Source: a virus | IMG/VR virus record: IMGVR_UViG_3300031787_000901 | Span: 1-22,589 of that record | Length of the DNA: 22,589 nt | Direction: 5' to 3' (one strand) | In this document: positions 1 through 9,800 of the stretch, piece after piece | Position numbering within the stretch: position 1 is the stretch's first letter | How the letters are laid out: the number at the start of each line of letters is the position of its first letter | Position numbers and translations under genes: made by a program | Notes under the pieces: model-generated | Told to the model about the DNA's origin: nothing | What the model saw: the letters and a program-made list of their open reading frames with translations, nothing else | Databases searched by the model: none

Positions 1-257
1 TGGGTAACAGAACAATTACCACAGTTTCTAGCCCACCTATTTGCCACAGAAATAACTTTGTCGGTTGTAGTATCATTATAGCAATCTATATTCTCCAATG
101 TCCACAATAAGAATAGTCCTTTTTTCTGAGACCATTCCTTTTGGCAACATGGGCGATCATATTTCATATCAGCTTGAATCTCGGCCTCATTTGCAACGAT
201 AGCTTTTCTTACTGCTAAGTAAGTACCAATGTAACTATATATAGTAGCGTAATTCAT
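1..257 (-). CDS. Cysteine-rich protein, 5' part only (cut by window edge)
   Basis: An open frame begins with ATG at 257-255 and runs without a stop to the left edge, giving 85 residues that start MNYATIYSYIGTYLAVRKA. Its ATG shares a base with the TAA of the 191-residue gene (TAATG), a usual sign of translational coupling. The first half looks helical. It carries a Cys-Cys pair (DRPCCQKEW), a Cys in ENIDCYND and a CGNC motif (RNCGNCS), so five cysteines in 85 residues, which is high for this block. The preceding gene also ends in a cysteine-rich tail, so the two products may act together. I do not recognise the family. A CxxC motif can bind metal or form a disulphide, but nothing here decides between these. 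The rest of the gene lies outside the window. Confidence 0.8.
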   Translation of the reverse strand, partial: MNYATIYSYIGTYLAVRKAIVANEAEIQADMKYDRPCCQKEWSQKKGLFLLWTLENIDCYNDTTTDKVISVANRWARNCGNCSVT

Positions 258-832
258 TAACAACCACAGTCTCTAATCATAGTATCACAATCGGTGAGGA
301 AATCATTGATGTCCTGATATAACTGCTGTGCTAAAACATACTCACCGCATTCGAAAGCTTGTACCATTTTGTCGTACATTAACTTAGCTTCTTCAAAACT
401 ATTTGTATCCATATCGCCCAAAGCAAGTTGACCGAGCTGACACTTTAGAACATTATCACGGAGAGCATATTTAGTTACAGTAGTTGGGGTTCCGAGGATT
501 GTAAATACAACAACAAATTTCCAAATACCATCGGCAATTACCGGATTGGTGGTGAAAATATTGGTAGTATCTACTGTGATTTCGTAAGCTCTGCTAGTAG
601 AGGTCCAAAAAGTAGTATTGTATAAACTATTAGGTGGAAGATTATCTGCAAAGATAGTTCCGCTAGGATTAGTAACAGTTAAACGAACTGAAGTTACATC
701 TACGTTAGTATGAGCAGGGTTAGGAGCACCCCATCCTGTAGGATTTGTAATCGCATTATAGTCCCCCGTAGTATCTGAAACAATAATTTGATTCTTATTG
801 TTGATAATACTTAATTTAATATCCAGTGCCAT
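257..832 (-). CDS. Beta-rich virion-type protein with Cys-rich helical tail (191 aa)
   Basis: The 191-residue product has two parts. Residues 1 to about 130 are rich in Thr, Val and Asn and alternate like beta strands, with a TNPTGWGAPNP segment near residue 30 and Ig-like strand patterns (VRLTVTNPSG, IWKFVVVFTI). Residues 130 to 191 are helical (SFEEAKLMYDKMVQAFECGE) and end DCDTMIRDCGC, with five cysteines in this part. It follows the giant ejection-type gene after a 23-nt gap that holds a promoter-like site, and overlaps the next gene by one base. Small beta-sandwich proteins of this sort often lie near tail or fibre genes in phages of Bacteroidota, so a virion or host-contact role is plausible but not shown. 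No enzyme motif is visible. The start is supported by the upstream stop and the promoter spacing. Confidence 0.85.
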   Translation of the reverse strand: MALDIKLSIINNKNQIIVSDTTGDYNAITNPTGWGAPNPAHTNVDVTSVRLTVTNPSGTIFADNLPPNSLYNTTFWTSTSRAYEITVDTTNIFTTNPVIADGIWKFVVVFTILGTPTTVTKYALRDNVLKCQLGQLALGDMDTNSFEEAKLMYDKMVQAFECGEYVLAQQLYQDINDFLTDCDTMIRDCGC

Positions 833-836
833 AATT

Positions 837-868
837 CAAAGTTACACAATTTTTCTTATAGAATCAAC
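837..868 (-). promoter_or_regulatory. Bacteroidota-type promoter for the 191-aa gene
   Basis: On the minus strand TTG (867-865) lies 20 nt upstream of TAACTTTG (844-837), matching the Bacteroides -33 (TTTG/TTG) and -7 (TAnnTTTG) boxes. Only four bases separate the -7 box from the ATG, so the transcript would have almost no leader. The site sits across the 3' end of the 3,410-residue gene. Confidence 0.55.
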
Positions 869-3800
869 CCATCTGTATTAGCCAATCCTATATTAATCAT
901 TTTTTGTATCTCTTCAGGAGTAAATAGATTGCGCTTCTGCATTTCAATGAGATAATCTTTTTCTCTTGAATTTCTGTACATTAACATATACTCATTCTTT
1001 GCCTTTATCATTTCATCTTGATATTGATTGAATATATTTACTATTTTAGATTTTGCAGTTTCTATATCTCCTTTTTCAACATTGGTTTGAACATCTATCA
1101 AAACATCTTTGAATTGCTGACCATATTTTGCAAAAGCACTTTGGAAATAATCTCCCCTCTTTTTCAATTCTTGACGATACAAATCATTTGGTAATTGATA
1201 ATCAAATCCTTTGTACACATTAGGAGCATCATCTCCACCCAAAGTCATTTCTTTTATGTAAGTGAAATTATTTTTCATTGGGTTTGAAATTATGCCAAAC
1301 ATACCGCTAGTTTTACCAGTTGCAGTCCACTCATAATCTCTTCCAGTCATCTGCTGATAGATTAAAGCCAAGTTAACCATACCGCTATGTACTTCCATAG
1401 ACTCTCTATACTTCTGTATTTCTTTCTGCTGTTGTTTTACTGGAGAAGAAAAACTTCTAAATGCGATAGGATCGAAAATTGCTTGGAAATACGCTCCCGC
1501 AGTTCCAGGCTCAGCCAAGGTAACTTTGTAGCCTAAATCTTCACCAAATGGTCCGATTGCAGCATCGTAAAATTCATTGCGAGTTTCCTCATTAAACGAA
1601 ATATTGCGATTTAATTTCTGAACTACACGCAAACCAATCGGACCCCAAAAAGCTGGCCAATCAGGTTTTTCTGCTCTAGTTACAATATCGTTGGCACTCT
1701 GAACAAATTCTGCGTTACCTTTAGACATAAATGAGAAGAAAGATGGGAAGAAAACAGCCATAGAAGTACTTAATGTGCCGGAAGCAAAGTTCTCCCAAGC
1801 TTGCTTACTAGAATCAGGATTCTTTAAATCAGTAGCAACTTGACCAAGACGAGCTAAACCTGAGAACATAGGCAAATCTTCAATACCAGAACTCAAAGAA
1901 GTTGACAACATTAGAGTTAAAGCATTTTTTTGCTCGTTGAATATTTGCATAACATTATCGTTTTCTTGTTCCCTCTGTTTATTATACACACTTCCCCATG
2001 TATTAAGTGCATAACCTAAGAATCCAGCATTTCTTGTATTAAGAATAACATCTGTTTCCTTATATCCACCCCTACGAGCTAAGAAATTAGATGGCATACC
2101 AGCCCTCATGTATTCCCAATGTATAGTAGCATTATATAAACCACCTCTGAGACCGTATTTCTTGAGTGCTTTTTCTTTTTCCGGATCGTCTCCACCGATA
2201 AGAATTGCTCCTGCTTTTACAGCAGACATTGCAAAACCATATATTGCTACACTTGTTACTGTTTGTGCAGCGTCATAAGTGGCCTGTCTTTTTGCAAAGA
2301 ACAAGTCAATCTTTGCTTTTTCGTAGTCTCTTTTACTCTTTTCACTCTTCAATTTAACACCGATTGGATATTCTTTGTTAAATTGATTCCATTTGTATTG
2401 ATAAATACCTTCAGAAACAATGTACTTAGCAAAAGCTGCACCGGGAACAACCTTCATAATTGCTGAGCCTAAGAAGTTCACAGGAACTTTTGTGAAAGGC
2501 ATAAGAGTAAATAATCCTACATCTAACAATTGCAAAGTATTCTTTCTGAGACCCTTTGCAGAAAATTGTCTTTTTATTTCGCTACCGAAGGTAGGACCGC
2601 CTATTTCTACACGATTTTCTTGGTACAATCCACGTATCTTTTTGCGGAGAGAGCCTCTGCCTAAAGATATAGCACCGGAAATCATATTATTTGCCAATAA
2701 AGTTCTCTTCAGACCTTCTGTTTCAAAGCGAGCATATAACTCAGCATCAGCATAAAGAATTTGACTCATTGCCCGGAGTGCATTCTGATCTAAATTTCCA
2801 TTGGCATCTGTCAACATTGAATCAAAAACACCGTTTTGAAATCTAGTACCTTGAATGTTTTGGAAGTAGTCAATCATTGCTCTTTGTGCAGCCATGTAAC
2901 CGAAGGCAATATCACCACCATAAGCCATGGCACGACCAGTAATTTCCGCAGCGATTGGGCCTCCGGTATTGAGTAATAACCATGGATTAGCACGAACACC
3001 TGCTAAAACTGGTCCTGTACCTAATGTCCATGCCAAACTACGAGCCAAAGTATAAGTCTTACCATCTCTGAGTTCAATAGTTCCATCCTTGAGTTTTGTC
3101 AAGGTTAAATCAAAAGCATCGGCTTGTTCTTCAGGTGTCATTGAACTCAAGTCTTTACCTGTGGTTTTATTAACAAAGGCTTTTACGAAGTTATATGCCC
3201 ACTGAGCGTCTTTGAAGAAGTTAACTTGAGCCAAGTTATCGTAGTATCTATTTAAACCTCTATTGGTATCCAATACACCGTACTTGGCGTTTCTGTTCAT
3301 ATCAAACCACATACGGTCTGATGTAAGTTTTCTAGCCATCTGCCAATTAGATATACTCAAGGTATTTCCTTTTATTCCACTTCCAAAGAAATCTCTGAGT
3401 TTCTGTATTGATCTGGCAGCAAAATTAGTACTCCATATATTGTTTTCTATGTTTGCTACAAAACTCAATATTGTAGTACTAATATTCAACAAAGCTCTTG
3501 CAGATCCGGATGTTACTCGCTCATTCCAAAATATAGGCTTCCTTGCTTCTAAGAATTGTGCTATTTTTATAGTCGCTATACCGACTGCTTTTTCTGAGTC
3601 CCAAAACGCTTCGTATGCCTGATCACTCCAATCTTTTTCTAGTGCTTCACGCTTGGCTTTATTATCTTTCTGAGCAGCTTTGAAATCATTAATTAAAGCC
3701 TCTAATGTTTTTCTTTGATTTTCAGTAAGAGCCACACCAGCTCTAGCTAATTGTTTTTCAATCATGCCCAGTTGATTGGTCTCATTGAAGAAACGTGCTA

Positions 3801-6800
3801 GCTGTAGGATACGACCAGCTTGACTAAACAATTCCGAAGATATATTGAATGCGTGACTTATTGCTTCAGGAGTATATAGTTTATCACCAAATTGGCCATT
3901 AGCAAGAGATTGAGTCCAATCAGCTGCTTTTTCTAACATACCTCTGTCATTTGCAAATTGTTTAACACCCTCGCTCAAAGCGATTGCAATCTGATCAAAG
4001 CCGTTTGATTTCAAGTAATCTAAGAAAAACTCGATAGCAACAGCACTATCTACAAGACCAATACCGGTATTACGAACAATGTCTGCTACTTCTGTTGCCT
4101 TCTGTGTTACTTTTAAGTTTTGGGCCTCAGCCTCTAATTCATCTAAGAAATCTGCCGGATACTCAGTGCTTCTATTCAGAGCATTTTGTACTGTCTGCCT
4201 ATAATCAGCTCCGAAAATATCAATTAAGTCTTGAGGCGACAAGAAATCCATATCTCTAGCAGCAGTAAATATTTCAAGATTGCTATAACCCTGATCAATC
4301 AAATCACCATATATGGCCTCAACATTTCCAAGATTATTATTGATTTCTTGTTTAATCAATTCCTGACGATCTGAAAATGCTGTGCCGACCTTATCCATGG
4401 TATTGATAGCGATATTTGATTGTGCTTGCTTTAATGCAGTCTCATCAAAATCATATAGGCCGATTGCTTCTTTAATTCTTCTAGGAGTATAACCTTTTTC
4501 AACTAGCCCGGTGTAAGCAGCAACTTTATCTCCATTGGTTTGGTTTATTATTGCATCATACTCTGGCCTGATCTGGGTAAAGTCTAACTGTGATTTGCTC
4601 TTGAATTGTGGAGCAGTTTCAACATTTTTGGTAATGATAACACCACTTTTTCCAAAGGTATTATTTTTAACTACTGTTGCTTGATCGCCTAAAAGACCTT
4701 GAACGTAATCTACCAATTCATTTGCATCAAAGCCTTTTTGGAATACTTCTACAGTTTCTCCACCTTGTCTACGAGTAATAATCAAACTCTTTTCTTCCGG
4801 ACCCGGAGTAGCATTTTTAGCACCATTAACATCACCAACCCAACCTCTTGTACTAATAACTGCTTTTCCACCCGGCTTTAATTTATCAAATATGTCTATA
4901 ACAATAGCATCACGTATATCTTTTGGAACTACATTCAATACATTTAGAGAGACAATGGCATCGTACTTTTTATTAATTTGATCAGAACTTGTAAATGTTG
5001 CAATTTCTTTTCCTTGCCATCTTTCAGGATTCGGCTCGAATGAATCTACTTTCCGACCTAATGTATTAGACATAGCATCTGTTCCGAGCCCCAAACCTGC
5101 ACCATAATCCAATACATCTCCTTTTATATCCGCAATCAAATTAGCAGCCTTTACATAAGAACCAGTAGTTGTAGCAACTTGAGTTGTACCACTAGACTTC
5201 TCAGAGCGAACTGCTTGAGATTTGGACATAAAATTGTCAATATTTTTAGCTCTTTCAATAACATCAGCAGTTTTAGTTTCAGCAATTTCTTGCTTAGGTT
5301 GTGCTCCTATTAGAACATTCTCATTATTTCTATTGCTAACATTGTCAATTCCTTGTTTAAATTCTTCTGTAGTTGTACCATATATATCACCCATTGATCC
5401 ATCAACTTGAATATCTGGTGTTGTCAGTACAGATAAATCACCGGCTTTAAGTTTTTCAAGTGAAAGCTGATTTGAATTTACTTTATTAACTAATGTATTA
5501 GACGCAGCAGAATATGTAGAATCTTCTTTTTGTTTTACACCTAAGTGTCCAAACAAATTCTTTTCATATATCCAAAGAATAGCTTGAACATCAGATACTG
5601 ATAATTTTTCTCCGGTTTCTGTAAATACTTTATCTCTTGCTTCTTCGAAAGCTTTTTTAGTAAAGCTTCTAAAATCTTTAGCATATTTAGCTTTATTTTC
5701 AACACCTGATTCAATACCTTCTGTTATCTCATTTACAACACCTTCTGCTTTTGCCCATATTTGACTTCCTTTTCTATAAGGCTTCAATAATTCATTGCGT
5801 TTTTCTTTCGGCAAGTTTTTAAATTCTCCTTTTCCAGTTAATATTGCATTGAATAATTTTGCGTGTTCTTGAGCTAATGATATAGCATCGGAATATGAAA
5901 CACCTTCTATTTTATTGTCTCTTTTAAAATCTTCCATTTCTTTTTCAGAAACTTTAGACCTCATATCTCCCCTATATCTATAAATTGTTCTGATACACCA
6001 TCTGTCAATTGTTGGTGTACCATCTAATCCAGATAAATTAGAATAGAATGCTCCTATTTTTGGTCCAAATATCAAAACAGACATTGGTAATACTTCAGAA
6101 CTATTCCACTCTGGATCAGTAGCTAAATTTAATTTTTTTGCTTCGGCATAACTTTTAACACCAAGTTGAGTTAATAATTTTTCTTGTAGATTTGAAATTG
6201 TATCTATTTGTTGTAAGAATTCAGCAAGTTTTACCGAATCGCCATTGAATTTTGTTAAGAGATTATTATATCTATCAACTCCAGCAGCAATTGCACTAGC
6301 TCCTTTTCCAGTTCCTACATTATTGGGAACTTTTCCGGTTTTTCTAAATTCCTCTATACCATATATAACTCGTGTTAAATTAGTATATACATCAGTAGAA
6401 TTAGATGCAACGGCTATAATCGCTGTTGCTACTTCTTTAATAGCAGGATTCTTTGTAATTTCTTCATCTAGTTGAGACAAAATATCTAAAGCTTTTCCGT
6501 AATCTTCTGTATACCATCCCTTACCAGAATTAGAGCCAAATTCAGTCAAGGCGAATATTATTTCATCTTTGGCATAATCAGAAACAACATTCACTACTTC
6601 ATCTGAAAAATCTGTTATATCAAACTTTTTGTGTACTTTTTCATAATACTTATTCATTGCTGCTGCAATGTCATAGTTTGTCACTTTTGGTTTTCCAGCT
6701 TTAGTAGTAGTTCCAATATTTATTCCTAACTTTTCTAATACGCCATTGAATGCTTCTATTGTCTGCGATTTAGAACTTAATTCTGTTGGTTTTATTTCTT

Positions 6801-9800
6801 GCTCGACTTGAGTTTCTGTTGGTACTCCACCTTCTTCAGGAGCAGTTTCTGCCGGAGCAACTACTTCTTCTGTAGCAGTAACTTCAGCAGCCGGTTGGGT
6901 CTCGGTAGCTTGAATTTTCTTCTGTACGCCTTGAGCAATTTGTCCAGTACGTAGAGTTTCTACCATGCCGTTTACAAAGTCTACATAATCAGCACGAGTT
7001 TTTATCTCATCAAATATTTGTACTTGACCCCCGGTTACAAAAGCAACAAAGTCTGCTATTACTTTGGCAATCTTCTCCAAAGTAGCAATTTCCATCTGCT
7101 TCTCGTTCTGCTTTAAAGTAGCAGCTAATTCAACCAAGAACTCTTCTCCTTTTTCGTTGTTATTATATTTGTCAACCAAGGCTTCTATTTGTCTCAAACT
7201 CTCATTCCTAATTGTACCTTGGATTGTTTTTTTCAATCTGGTACGCATATCATTGAACAGTTTAGGATCTGAGCCCAAAGCCCTAAGCAGAATACCATGG
7301 CCAACTTCGTGCGCCAAGGTAGTTGTTGTAGCCTTATCTAAGTTTATTTGTACCTCAACACTATAAGTACCATCTTCATTTTTTCTATATGAAAAATTAC
7401 CGGCACTGCTAGCTTTACCTCCTACTTGTTGCATAGCAGCAACATAATCATTATTGTTCAAGAATACTATTTTAGCACCGGGAGCAATTTCATTCAAGGC
7501 ACGTTGCAGTGTGGATGCTTCACCTAAAATAGTATCGACATTTTCTTGACCACTTTGGCGTGCTTTTTCTGCGATTGCATTAAGTTTCTCTTGTTCTTCA
7601 ATAGTGGCTCCAGTTTCTCTTGCTGTAGTTTCAACAGCAGCAAGCTGTTTTGCTCCTTTATCGGTTGCTTCTTTAGCTTGTGTTTCCTTTTGCTTTTTAG
7701 TCTCTTCTACAATTTTATTGATATTACCATCTGTACTTTCAACTTTTGTTCCTTCCTCAGTTATGTCATCTAAAAATTTCGGATCTTTTATAAAAGACTG
7801 CATTTGAGTATTATCGACAACCATGCTACTTCCATTACTATATGTAATTTTAGTCAGTTGCAGCGGTTTTCCTGCTGCTACATCTGCAAGTTTTTTATCG
7901 ATAGCCTTTACTCTTTCTTCTAATAACTTCTTGAAATTTTCATCTTTTGCTTCAGCTATTTTTCTTTCTACATCTAATTTTTCAGTAGCAAGAGTAATAT
8001 AATATTTTTGAGAGTCCTGATCTTTGACTAATTCCTGAGCGTTTGGAAGTTCATTGACAACCGCTTGGAATGCTGTTCTCATGTCCTTCAATTCTGCATC
8101 GCTAATTAAGTTCTTACGATACAAGTATTCAGGAATAATCATTACTGATTTAGAACCTATTACTTGAGCAATATCAGTAACATTTTGAACCATACCTAAT
8201 CTACCCAAGGTTGCCATAACTCTATTTTTAGCTTGTTCTGTTTGTACTTCTCTATATTGTTCTAATCCGGCAGAAGTACCACCCAATACGAAAATAGTTG
8301 GAGTAACATCTATGGCAACATTTTTACCATTTTGCATAGCCCAAGTAGCAAAATCAACAGGATTTGGAGTACTATTTTTATAACTCAAATATTGCTGTCC
8401 CATTTCAACACCTGTTTCTTCGATTTGTTCTAAGCCCGTACTTACGCCAAACTTTAAACCAAATGATTTCAACCCTAGTCCTGGTGCATATTTACTCAAG
8501 AAACCTTTGGTGAAAGGCAGCATAGAAATAGTGTATAAGGGAGACATTAATATTTGCGTTTTAAGCGTCTCAGCTGCTGCATCTTGTGCTTGTTCAATAG
8601 ATCCAGTTCTTTCATATACGAGTCTATGATTTTCTGCTACCTGATCTATCGTTTCTTGGGCAAATAGTATACCTCCTGCTATATAAGGATTTCCTGATAG
8701 TGCGCCAGCAGCAATACTAGTTACTAAATTTGGGGCTTGCTGAACAATATTCTGTGCTATGTTTTTAAAGGTTTCCGTACTGAAAAAACCTTCTTTTTCT
8801 AAAACTTCACTAAATGGTTTTATATTTACTTGATTTTTTATCTGAAAATAATCCATAAACTTTAATACATCACCTATTGGATTATCTTCGTATCCTACGG
8901 CAGCATTAATAGATTGTATAGCATTTCCAAACATTCTAGAAGTAGTAGATTGAATAATATCACCAAGTCTCCATCCTAAAGCATCACTATTTGCTTGCTC
9001 CTCTTTTGACAATTTATCGAACTCGTTTTTATAAGCTTCTCTATATTTTCTATAAGCAAGAGTGGTCAATTTACCATTTTCATCTTTATCAGATATAATA
9101 CCATATTTCTTTTTTATCTGACTAAGTTGTGCTTCACCATCTTGTTGAACTTTAGCTCTATAATTTTGTAAAACAGCATTAGCTTCTTTGTTTAGAGCAT
9201 TAAGACGTTCTTCATATGCTGTAGCATTTTCATCCACTTTTTTCAAAAAGTTCTGATACTCCATATTTTGGAGTTCAGGACTCATCATGGGATTGCTCTG
9301 TATTTTTAATTTGTAAGCATCGTAAGCTAATTGATTACTTTGCTCAGCTTCTTTGGCAAAACTAGTAGCTTTTTCTTTGGTATTCGCAACTAAGTGTATA
9401 TTGTAATCATTTATTAATTTCTCTGCATTTTTACCTAAGTCTTTAATCTCGGCATCAATTTGGGTATTTACCTTTATAACATCGTCTTTCAAAAACTTTT
9501 TGTCTGCCATCTTTCTTTCAACAAGGTCAGACTCTAACTTTTGTGTTGCAGAAATTCCGGCTAAACGAAGAACACGAGGTTTTATAATGTTAATAATTTG
9601 ATCTTTGGTATACTCATCTAAGCCAGCTGCTGCCCTTTTATTGTTAAAAGTTTTCACCAGGGCTTGTGTTACAGGGCCATTGGGGGATTTTAAATATTTT
9701 TCAACTTCTTGATCTAAAAATATAGGATTGACTTTGACATTTCCGGCTTCATCAAGCATATAAAATCCTTCTTTATCATCTCCTGGACCACCCCACAATA

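Larger units (their letters stand above)
4588..6774 (-). repeat. Three SKSQ tetrapeptides at domain edges of the giant protein
   Basis: SKSQ occurs at residues 1439-1442 (bases 6774-6763), 1955-1958 (5226-5215) and 2164-2167 (4599-4588). The first precedes the glycosylase-like domain, the second lies between it and the methyltransferase, and the third follows the methyltransferase. Serine and glutamine codons differ between copies (TCT AAA TCG CAG; TCC AAA TCT CAA; AGC AAA TCA CAG), so the likeness is at protein level and not a recent DNA copy. Confidence 0.7.

Noticed and set aside
2263-7807. Several plus-strand open frames of 60-119 codons lying inside the giant gene
   Set aside because: They sit antisense to a long coding frame with clear domains, have low-complexity or Ser/Phe/Leu-rich products and lack start signals, so they are shadows of the real gene.
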